A stretch of DNA of 64,000 bases from Geobacter sp. DSM 9736 (GCF_900187405.1 NZ_LT896716.1:2174001-2238000), one strand, 5' to 3'; positions 8,181 to 16,965 are shown, counted from the first letter of the stretch. The notes: generated from the letters alone by a model not told the origin. Numbers and translations are program-made.

Positions 8181-8948
8181 TCACACCGGCTGATCCAGCT
8201 CCGGAGCCAGTGTGAAACAGAACGCCGCTCCCTTTCCTTCCTCCCCTTCGCCCGTCACAGTGCCGCCATGTCGCACCACGATCTTCTTCACCACGGCAAG
8301 CCCGATTCCCGTGCCCGGGAATTCCGATTCCAGGTGAAGGCGCTGAAACGGGTTGAACAGGCGGTGAGCCTGCCCGGGTGTGAACCCTGCACCATTGTCA
8401 ATGACGCAGAACTGCCTTTGCTCACCGGTCGTTCTGGTGCCGAAGGTGATATGCGCAGAAGGCTTTCCTCCCGTGAACTTCCAGGCATTCCCCAGCAGAT
8501 GATGAAGAAGGGCGCGGAGCAGCACCGGGTCCCCCGACACGACCAGCCCCGGTTCCACCGATACTTCAACCACACGTCCAGGTTCGGATTTCCTCAGATC
8601 CTCCAGAAGGGCATGCGCAAGGGCGGAAAGATCGACCCGCTCCCGTTGCATTTCCCGTGTCCCCGTACGGGAAAGTTCGAGGAGATCCGCGATCAGTTTC
8701 TCCATGCGCTGAATACCGGACCCGATACGTTCCAGGTACTCTATGGCCTGCCCCTCAAGCCGCTCACGGTACTTTCTTTCCAGAAGCTGCACGAACCCGT
8801 ATACGGTACGAAGCGGCGCCCGAAGATCATGAGAGATGGCATATGTCAGGGCATCAAGCTCCCCCCGGGCCTCCGCAAGCCGCTCCGCCAGTTCCGCCAC
8901 CCGTGCATCGGTTTCGGGCAATGTTCCTCTCGCTTCCGTTTCACTCAT
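8181..8948 (-). CDS. Soluble histidine kinase without a sensor domain
   Basis: From the chosen ATG at 8948 the protein has 255 residues: a short coiled coil (about 15-37), the dimerisation and phosphoacceptor helix with His40 in ISHDLRAPL, and an ATPase domain with an N-box (LLGNAWKFT), DNGAGF and GTGIGLA. It has no membrane segment or recognisable input domain, so it must be driven by a partner or by its coiled coil. The sequence type matches phytochrome-like kinases. GGGGGAA precedes the ATG; an upstream in-frame ATG at 9044 would overlap the divergent lipoprotein gene. Three receiver genes follow in the same direction. Confidence 0.86.
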   Translation of the reverse strand: MSETEARGTLPETDARVAELAERLAEARGELDALTYAISHDLRAPLRTVYGFVQLLERKYRERLEGQAIEYLERIGSGIQRMEKLIADLLELSRTGTREMQRERVDLSALAHALLEDLRKSEPGRVVEVSVEPGLVVSGDPVLLRALLHHLLGNAWKFTGGKPSAHITFGTRTTGEQRQFCVIDNGAGFTPGQAHRLFNPFQRLHLESEFPGTGIGLAVVKKIVVRHGGTVTGEGEEGKGAAFCFTLAPELDQPV

Positions 8949-9058
8949 AATTCCCCCGCTTGCCGTTCTTGTCGCACCTGTTTTAGGCACTGCCTTCGAA
9001 GAACTTTGTTCCGGAGACGCTATACTTTCACTATGAAATGCCATCTCCGGAGGAGCTA

Positions 9059-9427
9059 ATGAAATGGCACGCCCTGCTTCTCGTCCTGCCGATGCTCACA
9101 GCCGGATGTCAGCGCAACAGCCTCATGGAGACAAGAAAAAAGTATGATGAGGCCATTGAGACGGTAAAGGAATCGGAGAGCAACCTGCCGGGGGTCGACA
9201 CCGCCACCGTGCTCGACGTTGTCTTCTCCTCCCTCGCCGCAGAGGGGCATGCCATCCTCCCGCAAGGGTGGACCTGCACCTACCGCGACAACCGCTACTT
9301 CATATGGTACAGCCTTAGGATCAACGACCGGCTCGTCAAGTTCCACTGGATCGTCGCAGGCAAAGACATAATTGTCCCGGCAAACGATCTGACACGTACC
9401 GTAACGAAGGTCAGCCGGCAATGGTAA
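9059..9427 (+). CDS. Small lipoprotein of unknown function
   Basis: The 122-residue product starts MKWHALLLVLPMLTAGC, a lipoprotein signal with lipobox LTAGC, so the mature protein begins at Cys17. A charged helix (ETRKKYDEAIETVKESES) follows, then a compact alpha/beta segment. CGGAGGAG lies just before the ATG at 9059, which decides the start. I do not recognise the family. The 3' end overlaps the end of the convergent kinase-like gene by 17 bases. It lies between two signalling units but reads in the opposite direction. Confidence 0.72.
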   Translation: MKWHALLLVLPMLTAGCQRNSLMETRKKYDEAIETVKESESNLPGVDTATVLDVVFSSLAAEGHAILPQGWTCTYRDNRYFIWYSLRINDRLVKFHWIVAGKDIIVPANDLTRTVTKVSRQW

Positions 9428-10811
9428 AGTAGAACGTGGCCCCCCGTCCCGGCTCGCCTACGCCCCAGACGGTCCCTCCATGACGGCAGATGGCTGTCCT
9501 TACGATGGCGAGCCCGATCCCGTTACCGGGAAAGTCCCTTGCTTCCGGCAGCCTCTCGAACGCCGTGAAAAGTTGCTCCCCCTGCTTCACGCTGAATCCG
9601 ATGCCGTTGTCCCTGACATAGAATACCCGTTTCTGATCCACTTGCATCACGTCGAACTCTATATGCGCCACCGGCATGTTTCTGGTAAATTTCCAGGAAT
9701 TGTCCAGCAGGTTTTCGAGAGCAAGCCGCAGCAGTTTGCGGTCAGCCGAAACCTGCAGCCCATCCCGTATCATGATCTCGGAACGTCGTTCAGGGGATGC
9801 TTTCCGCAGTTCCTCCACGAGGGCTCGGGCCATCATGCTCAAATCCACCTGCTGACGGTTCACCTCCGATTTGGCCACCGTCGTTAACTTAACCAGGTCC
9901 TCCACGAGCGCCCCGAACTGCCGCAAATGCTGCTGCAACTCGTCGATCCGCTCCTCTGCCCAGGCGGGGAGCGCGGGATAGTCCTGCTTCAACACCTCGA
10001 CAAGCATCTGGATACGGCGCATGGGGGCATACAGCTCGCTGCGCGGGATGATAATGTACTCCTGCAGGTCGCTCACCAGCTGGCGCAATCTTCTCATGGA
10101 CGCGCAGAGCTGATCTATGAGCGTCACGGCTCCGCTATCTTCCAGATCATCCTTCCTGGCGGCCATCTCCTCGCAGATCGCGTCTATCTTCACTACCGGG
10201 TCGTAGATCTTCTCCGAGACCGAAAAAGGACACTGCACCGGCGCGAGCGGCACGACGGGGGCAGCAAGTCCGGCGTCTCCCTGCTGACGCATCCGCTTAA
10301 GCCTGAGCAGTTCCTCCTCGTCCCGGCGGTGCTCGGCCGCCTCCCGCTGGAGTTCCAGCGCCTTTTCGAGCAGCTTTTCCGAAAGCAGCACGTTGTGCTT
10401 GCGCAGGAACTCCTCCTCCGACTGTATGGGGCCGTCGTGGGCAAGGCTGCCCTTGTTCATTATCACGCTTAGTGCAGCAGCGATATCCACTGGATCGAGC
10501 GGCTTTACGATGTAGGCATCCGCCCCCAGCGACATCGCGAAGTCGCGATGCTCCTCCTTCTCGTAGGTGGAAGTATAGAACACAAAGATAAGATCCCGGA
10601 AGGGTGAGCCCCGAAGCGCACGCAGCAACTGGAAGCCGTCCATGTGGGGCATCATCACATCAGAAAGCACCACATCCGGCATCTCCTCCCGAAGCAGATT
10701 GAAAGCAGCCGCGCCATCGGGAGCTTCGACCGTCAGCCACCCCTTATCCTGGAAGATATGGCTGAGCAGCAGCCGGTAGTCGGCGTTGTCGTCGACGATC
10801 AGGATCTTCAT
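9411..10811 (-). CDS. Receiver plus histidine-kinase-like protein with Ser in place of the phosphoacceptor His
   Basis: The 466-residue protein begins with a receiver domain (Asp51 phosphoacceptor in VVLSDVMMP, Lys103 in IVKPL). A charged coiled coil follows (about 130-178), then a region resembling a dimerisation domain and a complete ATPase domain (N-box near Asn371, DNGIGF at 401-406, GNGIGLA at 429-434). In the place of the H-box, where the neighbouring kinase has SHDLRAPL, this protein has RSELYAPM at 257-264, so the phosphoacceptor His is Ser258. It may bind ATP but should not autophosphorylate in the usual way. GGAGGAG precedes the ATG. Confidence 0.85.
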   Translation of the reverse strand: MKILIVDDNADYRLLLSHIFQDKGWLTVEAPDGAAAFNLLREEMPDVVLSDVMMPHMDGFQLLRALRGSPFRDLIFVFYTSTYEKEEHRDFAMSLGADAYIVKPLDPVDIAAALSVIMNKGSLAHDGPIQSEEEFLRKHNVLLSEKLLEKALELQREAAEHRRDEEELLRLKRMRQQGDAGLAAPVVPLAPVQCPFSVSEKIYDPVVKIDAICEEMAARKDDLEDSGAVTLIDQLCASMRRLRQLVSDLQEYIIIPRSELYAPMRRIQMLVEVLKQDYPALPAWAEERIDELQQHLRQFGALVEDLVKLTTVAKSEVNRQQVDLSMMARALVEELRKASPERRSEIMIRDGLQVSADRKLLRLALENLLDNSWKFTRNMPVAHIEFDVMQVDQKRVFYVRDNGIGFSVKQGEQLFTAFERLPEARDFPGNGIGLAIVRTAICRHGGTVWGVGEPGRGATFYFTIAG

Positions 10812-10913
10812 GCTCGCTCCTCCGTCGCATCATTCGATAGGCAGGCCGGGCTTGCTCCGGATAAAATTTCCTAACCAATGATACCAGACTCTCCCGGCTT
10901 TGCAGGCACGGCC

Positions 10914-10941
10914 TTGACTGCGGGAGGGGATTGACTATGCT
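10914..10941 (+). promoter_or_regulatory. Sigma-70-like promoter of the FKBP-like gene
   Basis: TTGACT (10914-10919), 16 bases, then TATGCT (10936-10941). The predicted start lies about 20 bases before the ATG, leaving room for the GGAGG ribosome site. Confidence 0.4.
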
Positions 10942-10968
10942 TCTATAAAACCGGACAGGAGGCCCGAC

Positions 10969-11385
10969 ATGCAGGCTGATGAAGGAAAAAGAGTGACCCT
11001 GACGTTCATCTGCAGGCTGGAGGACGGTACGATCTACGACTTTACGGAGCGTGATCTCCTCGAATTCGTGTTGGGGGAGGGGAATACCCTTCCGTCGCTG
11101 GAGATGGGGGTCATCGGGATGAAACAGGGAGAGCAGCGAACCATCAGAGTTCCGGTATCGGAGCTCGACGAATTCCCGTTCGAACCGGAAGAGGCTCCGG
11201 TAGAACCGGGATTTCCCGCAGGAGCCGCCGGAGCCGGATATGAGTTCGTCCCCGGAGAGGAAGGTGACGTACTCAACGAACCCCCTCCCCGGACGACCGG
11301 GGCAAGAAGCCTCCCCCCAGCAGGGGGATATGTTTATTTCGAAGTCGAGCTCGTCAAGGTCAGAGACGCGGAAACCGAGCTATGA
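10969..11385 (+). CDS. FKBP-type peptidyl-prolyl isomerase-like protein
   Basis: The 138-residue protein has the FKBP pattern: a strand ending in EDGTIYDFTERD, then LEFVLGEGN, and the signature LEMGVIGMKQGEQRTIRVP. An insert of about 45 Pro/Gly/Glu-rich residues (70-113) sits in the flap where SlyD-type enzymes carry a chaperone domain, but it looks unstructured here. There is no signal peptide, so it is cytoplasmic. It may help protein folding; several aromatic pocket residues of active FKBPs are hard to place, so isomerase activity is uncertain. A GGAGG site precedes the ATG. Confidence 0.75.
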   Translation: MQADEGKRVTLTFICRLEDGTIYDFTERDLLEFVLGEGNTLPSLEMGVIGMKQGEQRTIRVPVSELDEFPFEPEEAPVEPGFPAGAAGAGYEFVPGEEGDVLNEPPPRTTGARSLPPAGGYVYFEVELVKVRDAETEL

Positions 11386-11435
11386 TCCTGTGGCCGGCCC
11401 CCTCTTTGCTTCATCCGGGTCGACCAGAAAACTGA

Positions 11436-11474
11436 AAATAAAAGGGCGGCCCTGGGATCGGGACCGCCCTTATG
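11436..11474 (-). terminator. Rho-independent terminator after the ferritin-like gene
   Basis: On the minus strand the stem AAGGGCGG / CCGCCCTT, extended by GGG/CCC across a bulge, is followed by TTTTATTTT. It starts about 16 bases after the stop at 11490. The plus-strand side has no T-run, so it serves the minus-strand gene. Confidence 0.82.
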
Positions 11475-11489
11475 TTCGCTCGGGTACTG

Positions 11490-12698
11490 TTATTTTTTCT
11501 GCCGCAACTCCTTCACCGGGTGCTCTCCTGACAACTCCTGCCTGTAGTCCCGTTTGTTCTTGGAGATGTTCTGCTCGATAACCTGCTCGCTCGGTGCCCC
11601 CTGCGCGTTCAGCATCTGCTGGCACTGCTGGTAGCGTTTGTTCTCCGGGAGTTTCTCCGGCGGACCTATTTCCGTTTCGTATGCGTTCCAGTCGGTCTGG
11701 GTAGCAAGAATCTGCCGCACATAGTCGATCTGCGACCTGAACTGAAGCGGCTCCGGCAGGGTCTGCGGCACGCACTGCTCCGGCTCTATCCCCATTTTCC
11801 TCGCGATCTCCGCCACCGTCTGCAGGTGCGTGAGTTCCATGTTCAGGTGCAGCTCCCATATCTGCTTCACTTTCTGGTCCCGCTCCTGCTCCATGAACGA
11901 CCAGTAGAGCCAGCACTCGTTGTACTCGTGAAGCAGGGCGTTCTCGATCCAGGGAGTATTTGGATCCAGGAGCGACTCGTACTGCGTGACATGCTGCTCT
12001 TCGATCATTCCTATCTCCTGGTACAGCCCCCTTCCGACCTGATCGTTGAAGGTGTTACCCAGGTTCATGTAGAAGTTCATCGTCTGCTGCTCCCCGGCCA
12101 GCAGCGTCAGTACATAGAGCTTTGTGAGCGGGGCCGCGGCTTTTCGCTCCATTGGCTTGCGGACGTCGTCGAACGGGTGGCGGTGCTCCTTGATCGTCGG
12201 ACGGCCCGGGGTGATTTCGGTGAACTTGCCCACCAGGCGCTCCGCCTTAACCCCCTGGGTCATCTCAAGGAGGTTCGCATAACGGTACAGGTGGTCGAAG
12301 TCTTCGAGCAGGCCGAAATCGAATACCTGCTTCACGTAAGGGTCGGGAACGTTCGCTGCGAGGAAGGCGGTCAGGTCCACCGCAACCTGCTCATATCCGA
12401 TGGTAGTCTCCAGCGGCGTCTCGTTCCCGGGCGACAGCCAGTTTATTGCCTTCTGCTGCTGCTGCTCGACCCTGCGGGTCTCGGCGAGAAGCTTCTTCAG
12501 CTCCTGATCTGCCAGGTTCCGCGCGAACTGATGAGAAAAGATGGCTCCCTCAACTTCGATGCCGTTCATCAAAATTATCCGTGCGCGAGTGTACGGATGG
12601 ACTTCATCTTTATCGTACGGTTTGACGTTCAGCTCCGACCAGGGCCTGAGCTGCTTCTCGGCGGGGATTCCGCGCTCCTTGAACGGGTTGAAGCTCAT
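11490..12698 (-). CDS. Large ferritin-like (diiron four-helix) protein
   Basis: The 402-residue protein is longer than ferritins but carries repeated Glu/His helices typical of the ferritin-like superfamily: LEDFDHLYRY (131-140), GEQQTMNFY (202-210), EEQHVTQYE (233-241), HEYNECWLY (257-265) and ELTHLQTV (288-295). These could supply the ligands of a diiron site. There is no signal peptide. The family's substrate is unknown; a role in iron or oxidative-stress handling is inferred from the fold and from the rubrerythrin-type genes next door. It has its own strong promoter with a direct repeat over the -10 region, and its own terminator. Confidence 0.78.
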   Translation of the reverse strand: MSFNPFKERGIPAEKQLRPWSELNVKPYDKDEVHPYTRARIILMNGIEVEGAIFSHQFARNLADQELKKLLAETRRVEQQQQKAINWLSPGNETPLETTIGYEQVAVDLTAFLAANVPDPYVKQVFDFGLLEDFDHLYRYANLLEMTQGVKAERLVGKFTEITPGRPTIKEHRHPFDDVRKPMERKAAAPLTKLYVLTLLAGEQQTMNFYMNLGNTFNDQVGRGLYQEIGMIEEQHVTQYESLLDPNTPWIENALLHEYNECWLYWSFMEQERDQKVKQIWELHLNMELTHLQTVAEIARKMGIEPEQCVPQTLPEPLQFRSQIDYVRQILATQTDWNAYETEIGPPEKLPENKRYQQCQQMLNAQGAPSEQVIEQNISKNKRDYRQELSGEHPVKELRQKK

Positions 12699-12711
12699 GG
12701 TCTACCCCCTT

Positions 12712-12732
12712 CTTAAGTATTTCCTTAAGTAT
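12712..12732 (-). repeat. Direct repeat ATACTTAAG over the promoter of the ferritin-like gene
   Basis: Two copies of ATACTTAAG, 12 bases apart (12732-12724 and 12720-12712 on the minus strand), each with the palindromic core CTTAAG. The first overlaps the -10 box and the second lies at the transcription start. The position is that of an operator; the binding protein is unknown. Confidence 0.5.
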
Positions 12733-12755
12733 AGAGGCCTCTCCTGCCCAGTCAA
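12728..12755 (-). promoter_or_regulatory. Strong sigma-70-like promoter of the ferritin-like gene
   Basis: TTGACT (12755-12750), 16 bases, then TATACT (12733-12728) on the minus strand. The predicted start lies about 25 bases before the ATG at 12698, which has an AAGGGGGT ribosome site. Confidence 0.65.
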
Positions 12756-12785
12756 CAGCGCCGCCAGAGAGTCTGGCCAAGCCTA

Positions 12786-12817
12786 AATAAAAAAAAGGCC
12801 GGCAATTATGCCGGCCC
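12786..12817 (-). terminator. Rho-independent terminator after the rubrerythrin-like gene
   Basis: On the minus strand GGCCGGC / GCCGGCC closes the loop ATAATT and is followed by TTTTTTTTATTT. It ends the rubredoxin plus rubrerythrin-like operon. Confidence 0.85.
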
Positions 12818-12839
12818 TTGGTTGGCTGCGCTGATGCAC

Positions 12840-13286
12840 CTACATCTCGGTCAGCACCCGTTCGTCATAAACTTCCTCCAGCTTCTTTTTGTGCCCCAGC
12901 TCAACTTGCGCGAACGACTCCAGGATCTTTCTGAGCTTCGGATCGTCGGTCATATCGGCAGCAGCAAGGTAAAGCCTGTAGGCGCTCTCCTCCGTCTTGA
13001 TCCCGTAGCGGAGAATCTCGTCGTAGGTCATGTCCGGCTTCAGTGGAATCTCGGCCAGGTACTCGGCGAGCTTCATGTCGGGTTGTCGGGCCGACATTTT
13101 TCCCACAGCCTCCGCGACCTCCACCCTGCTGAAAACCTCCTTATGCCCCGCCTCCTCTGCAGCCATTTCCTCGAACATCTTGCGGGCAGCAATGCTGGTG
13201 CTTTTCTCCGCCGCGCTCTTGTAAAGACGGTAGGCAGCCTCTTCCCGCTGCACTGCAAACCTGATGATTTCTTCCAGAGTGGTCAT
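12840..13286 (-). CDS. Rubrerythrin-like diiron protein without a rubredoxin domain
   Basis: The 148-residue protein has two homologous halves, each starting with REEAAYRLY or KTEESAYRLY and ending with an ExxH motif (E45xxH48, E129xxH132). This is the ligand pattern of the rubrerythrin/erythrin diiron site. It lacks the C-terminal rubredoxin domain of a classical rubrerythrin; that part is encoded separately 37 bases upstream. The likely role is reduction of hydrogen peroxide or storage-type iron handling in the cytoplasm. CAGGAGGATG precedes the ATG, and a strong terminator follows. Confidence 0.85.
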   Translation of the reverse strand: MTTLEEIIRFAVQREEAAYRLYKSAAEKSTSIAARKMFEEMAAEEAGHKEVFSRVEVAEAVGKMSARQPDMKLAEYLAEIPLKPDMTYDEILRYGIKTEESAYRLYLAAADMTDDPKLRKILESFAQVELGHKKKLEEVYDERVLTEM

Positions 13287-13323
13287 CGTTCATCCTCCTG
13301 TGCGTTTTCCAGCAACATCGTTT

Positions 13324-13437
13324 TCAGGCATGGACCTCTTCGAAACTCTCCCGTCCCGCCCCGCACTCGGGGCAGCTCTCCGGCGGTTCATCCCCCTCGT
13401 GAATATAATCACACACTACACAGCGCCATTTTCTCAT
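13324..13437 (-). CDS. Stand-alone rubredoxin-like mini-protein (37 residues)
   Basis: A short frame from ATG 13437 to TGA 13324 encodes a protein starting MRKWRCVVCDYIHEGDEPP. CxxC pairs at 6-9 and 22-25 bind one iron, and the short spacing between them matches the rubredoxin domain at the end of rubrerythrins rather than normal rubredoxins of about 52 residues. The ribosome site GAAAGGAGG is near perfect. The gene is directly upstream of the rubrerythrin-like diiron gene and probably supplies its electrons. Being so short it is easily missed in automatic annotation. Confidence 0.9.
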   Translation of the reverse strand: MRKWRCVVCDYIHEGDEPPESCPECGAGRESFEEVHA

Positions 13438-13483
13438 GCAGCCTCCTTTCAGAACATCGGTGCTCCAACCAATAGCGGATCCA

Positions 13484-13513
13484 ACTTTAAAGCAAGACCT
13501 GGAACACTGTCAA
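13484..13513 (-). promoter_or_regulatory. Sigma-70-like promoter of the rubredoxin operon
   Basis: TTGACA (13513-13508), 18 bases, then TAAAGT (13489-13484) on the minus strand, about 45 bases before the rubredoxin ATG. Confidence 0.5.
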
Positions 13514-13557
13514 TGAAAAAGATCTTTTTTGTCCTCTACTACAAATACCACGCTACT

Positions 13558-14817
13558 TCATCCGCGAAGGGTCTCCAGCAGCAGCATCACGTTAAGTATT
13601 ATGACTATTGCCGCAGTCACCCCAAGGCTCAAGACTGTCAGCGGCGGATTGGCGTGTTTTCCCATTACCCGTGAGGAAGAGGTCAGGTATATCTGAAGGA
13701 GGATGGTCCATGGCAGCTGGATGCTGAGAAACACCTGGGACAGAATCAGTCCACGGAATGGATTTTCAATGGTCCATATCAGCGCCGCACCAGCCGCAAG
13801 CGTGCCGGCGACCCCCAGGCGGGTGTGCGGGTCAGTGCTGCTGTATGGTTCGCCGTACATTCCCGCGACAATCGAACCGCCCGCCATGCCCGCCGTGATA
13901 CTTGAAGCGATTCCCGCGAGAAGAAGAGCCACCGCGAAAACCAGGGCCGCAAATTCACCAAGGAGGGGACGCAGCATGCTTTCCGCCTGGGCGAGGTCCG
14001 TCACCTCGATTCCTCGAAGATAAAATGTAGCGGCCGCCATGATGATCATTGCGCTGTTGATCCCCCAACCGACGATCATGGAAAAAAGGGTGTCGAAGAA
14101 TTCATAGCGGAGCCGGCTTACCACTACCTCCTCACCCTGGAGATGCCACTGCCGGCTCTGAATGATCTCGGAATGAAGGAACAGGTTGTGCGGCATTACT
14201 ACGGCCCCCAGAACGCCCATCACCACCGGAAGCGCTCCTGGAGGAATGGAAGGGCTTACCCAGCCTGCCGCGGAGCTTCGCCAGTCGACAGAAACGAGAA
14301 GGAGTTCGAATACGAAGGAAAGGCCAATGAGCGAAACAAACCCGATGATGAGTCGTTCGATCCTGTTGTACGACTTGCTGAGGATCAGCCAGATGGCGAG
14401 AAGAAGCGAGGCGAAAGCACCAAGGCGGATCGGAAGCCCTGTCAGCATCTGAAGAGCTATGGCAGCGCCCAGAAGTTCTGCGAGCGCCGTGGCGACCGAG
14501 GCCAGCCAGCCGGAAAATAGCAGGGTGCGTGACACCGGGCGGGGAAGAAAGAGGGTGGCCGCCTCGGAGAGGCAATAACCCGTGACGATTCCGAGATGGG
14601 CGGCGTTGTGCTGCAGCAGGATGAGCATCAGCGTCCCGAGACTCACCATCCACAGGAGGGAATAGCCGAAACCGGAGCCTGCCGCCACGTTGGCAGCCCA
14701 GTTTCCGGGATCGATGAAGCCGACGGTGACGAGGAGTCCCGGGCCGATGTAGCGGAAGATATCGGAAGCGACCGCCCGGACATGCCGGGGGAGCCGGAAA
14801 AGCCGGCTGATCTGCAT
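13558..14817 (-). CDS. NRAMP-family divalent metal transporter
   Basis: The product (419 residues from ATG 14817) has about eleven membrane segments and the two metal-site motifs of the NRAMP family: DPGN at 36-39 in the first segment and MPHN at 208-211 in the sixth. It should take up Mn2+ or Fe2+ with protons across the inner membrane. CAGGTGAA before the ATG supports this start; a GTG three codons upstream (14826) is the alternative. It lies next to the rubrerythrin-type genes on the same strand, 120 bases upstream of the rubredoxin gene, which itself has a promoter. Confidence 0.9.
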   Translation of the reverse strand: MQISRLFRLPRHVRAVASDIFRYIGPGLLVTVGFIDPGNWAANVAAGSGFGYSLLWMVSLGTLMLILLQHNAAHLGIVTGYCLSEAATLFLPRPVSRTLLFSGWLASVATALAELLGAAIALQMLTGLPIRLGAFASLLLAIWLILSKSYNRIERLIIGFVSLIGLSFVFELLLVSVDWRSSAAGWVSPSIPPGALPVVMGVLGAVVMPHNLFLHSEIIQSRQWHLQGEEVVVSRLRYEFFDTLFSMIVGWGINSAMIIMAAATFYLRGIEVTDLAQAESMLRPLLGEFAALVFAVALLLAGIASSITAGMAGGSIVAGMYGEPYSSTDPHTRLGVAGTLAAGAALIWTIENPFRGLILSQVFLSIQLPWTILLQIYLTSSSRVMGKHANPPLTVLSLGVTAAIVIILNVMLLLETLRG

Positions 14818-14936
14818 GCGGTTCACCTGAGGGGTACGAATACCTGCCCATTAAAGGTAGCAGGAGACGCGGATAATGCAACCGCCCCGGGAAATGTAAC
14901 TGCCGGAATAAGAACCCGGTGCCCCCCCAGCCCCTG

Positions 14937-16736
14937 TCAGTCCTTGAGCAGAAGGTTCGGGTCCAGGCCGATGATAAAGGCCCCCCAGTGCCTGCCGTCG
15001 ATCATGATCGGCAGGGAGAGGTCGTTGAGCAGTTCTCCAGTGTCCCGGAGATTGGTCTGGAGGAGATACGGTTCCGTGTTCTTCGCTCGCTTCACTTCCA
15101 TGTCGTTGGCGTTGAACATGCGGCGGTTCCGGCTGAATTTGAGATCGGTCTCATAGTCTCCGGTAGGAGGGCGTGAGAAGCTGCTATGGTGGGTGGCAAG
15201 GTAACCGTTCACGTCCAGACCAAGTGCGTAGATTGCTCCCATATCGTCCCTGGCGCGGTCGTAGATCGCCTGCAGCTCCCGGTCGAACTGCTCGGCGTAG
15301 GCTGTCCTGTACTTCTGGGGATTCGTGTTGGGAACCGCCTGGTAATTTCGGTCGAATACGTTTATCCCCGTTTTTTGAAGGCCGGCAATTTTCTCCTGGA
15401 CCGTATCCCTGTATGTCCTCGCCTTGCAGAGGATATCCTCGTAACCGCCGGTACCGGTCCGGAAAAGGGAGACAAGCCCCATCATCTCCTCGGTAACAGC
15501 CGACAGGCCTCGGGAGGCGCGGACAGATTCCTGCATCTGCCGCACCATTTCGCCGCTCAGCTGGTTTATCTCGGCTACCTCCGCATGGATTTCGCTGTTG
15601 GTGGAGGCAAGCTCGTCCATTGCGCAGTTGATGCGCGAAAGCTGCGCGCTCGTCCCCTCGAACTCCTCGACCATCTTCCGGAACTCCTCTGAAGTCCGCT
15701 GCACCACATCCCGGTTCTGTACAGTGTAGCTGTTGAGCACCTCAGTATCCCGTAGCGTCTCCTTCACTTTCAGGTTGATGCCGGTGATGTTCCGGGCGAT
15801 ATCGACCGCGGCGGCATTGGTACGCTGGGCGAGATTGCGGACCTCGTCGGCGACGATGGCGAATCCCCTTCCCGCTTCGCCTGCCCGGGCCGCCTCGATG
15901 GCGGCATTGAGGGCCAGCAGGTTCGTCTGGTCCGAGATGTCCTGAATCAGTTCGACTATTTCCTTGATGCTCTCCGAGCTCCTGTTCAACTCCTCCACGG
16001 TAATGTTGAAAGCAGACAGCTTCTCACTCGTCTGGCCGATCTTTTCCGCAACCTCCAGCAGATCGTTGTAAGATTCCCGGGCAGTCTCCAGGTTCGTGGC
16101 CGTAGAGGAGGAGATTTCCCGCACGCTCTCCGAGACGTTCCGGACGTTATCGGTAATCCGGCTGCTGTACTCGAAAATGACGTGAGCCTTCTCCCCCTGC
16201 TTCTCGCAGCTCGCCTGCGAGTCCATAAGCCGCTTGAGGACGAGGGCGGACTGTGATGCGGTATTGACACCGATCTTCCTCAGCCGGCCGATCACCTCCC
16301 GCAATTTCCCTAGGAAGTTGTTGTAGCTCTCGCCGAAGTCCCTGATCTCGTCATAGGTATTGATGGGCATGTCGCTGGAGAGGTCACCATGGTCCTTGCC
16401 GCTCTGCACGAAGCTTCTCTGCATCTCCCTGAAGGGCTTCACCAGAAGATAACGCAGGAATACAATGGCAACTACGGCAGCAACGACGGAAACCATCGTA
16501 AGGGAAGCCAGCTCGAAAAAGCCGCGGCTCAGCTCTTCACCTACCTTGGCGATGGGAGCTGCCCCCAGCTTTTCCCGTGAGAGAACGGATAGGACAGATG
16601 CTCTGACGCGCTGGTAGACGAGAAGGGAGAAGAGAAGCAGCACCACCGGCACCGCAATATTCCCCACCAGCTTTCTGGTGAGGGTGTTGAAAAACTTCCG
16701 TTCCAGCATCGAGTACATCGATTTGAACATTTCCAT
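14937..16736 (-). CDS. Methyl-accepting chemotaxis protein with C-terminal sensor-like domain
   Basis: The 599-residue receptor has two membrane helices (about 24-42 and 76-98) around a periplasmic loop of only about 33 residues, a HAMP region, and the signalling hairpin with its conserved tip ([20 protein letters not shown], about 273-292). About 150 residues follow the signalling domain (445-599). They contain [21 protein letters not shown] and [20 protein letters not shown], resembling the end of a Cache/PAS-type sensor. The input is therefore probably read in the cytoplasm at the C-terminus. GAGGAG precedes the ATG. The ligand is unknown. Confidence 0.88.
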   Translation of the reverse strand: MEMFKSMYSMLERKFFNTLTRKLVGNIAVPVVLLLFSLLVYQRVRASVLSVLSREKLGAAPIAKVGEELSRGFFELASLTMVSVVAAVVAIVFLRYLLVKPFREMQRSFVQSGKDHGDLSSDMPINTYDEIRDFGESYNNFLGKLREVIGRLRKIGVNTASQSALVLKRLMDSQASCEKQGEKAHVIFEYSSRITDNVRNVSESVREISSSTATNLETARESYNDLLEVAEKIGQTSEKLSAFNITVEELNRSSESIKEIVELIQDISDQTNLLALNAAIEAARAGEAGRGFAIVADEVRNLAQRTNAAAVDIARNITGINLKVKETLRDTEVLNSYTVQNRDVVQRTSEEFRKMVEEFEGTSAQLSRINCAMDELASTNSEIHAEVAEINQLSGEMVRQMQESVRASRGLSAVTEEMMGLVSLFRTGTGGYEDILCKARTYRDTVQEKIAGLQKTGINVFDRNYQAVPNTNPQKYRTAYAEQFDRELQAIYDRARDDMGAIYALGLDVNGYLATHHSSFSRPPTGDYETDLKFSRNRRMFNANDMEVKRAKNTEPYLLQTNLRDTGELLNDLSLPIMIDGRHWGAFIIGLDPNLLLKD

Positions 16737-16879
16737 GGTATCTCCTCAGCAACCCACATCTACTTGCGCTGCAATCATTTTAGAACGGTCTGAAATCCAG
16801 GTGGATGATGAGCTGCATATCGGCGATAAGGATTAAAACTTAAACGGACGTTTTGAGCGCTACTCCCGCACGCCGTGCA

Positions 16880-16909
16880 TTGCTGCAGACAACACCCGTG
16901 TGATAGAAT
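16880..16909 (+). promoter_or_regulatory. Sigma-70-like promoter of the FmdB gene
   Basis: TTGCTG (16880-16885), 18 bases, then TAGAAT (16904-16909). The leader would be about 50 bases and contains AAGGAGGAG before the ATG. Confidence 0.4.
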
Positions 16910-16965
16910 TATGTTTGGAAAAATAATGAGCAGCCAAAGCTATTCGATATGAAGGAGGAGTTAGC

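Noticed and set aside
7980-9059. 359-codon plus-strand frame
   Set aside because: Antisense to the kinase and receiver genes; no domain or start signal.
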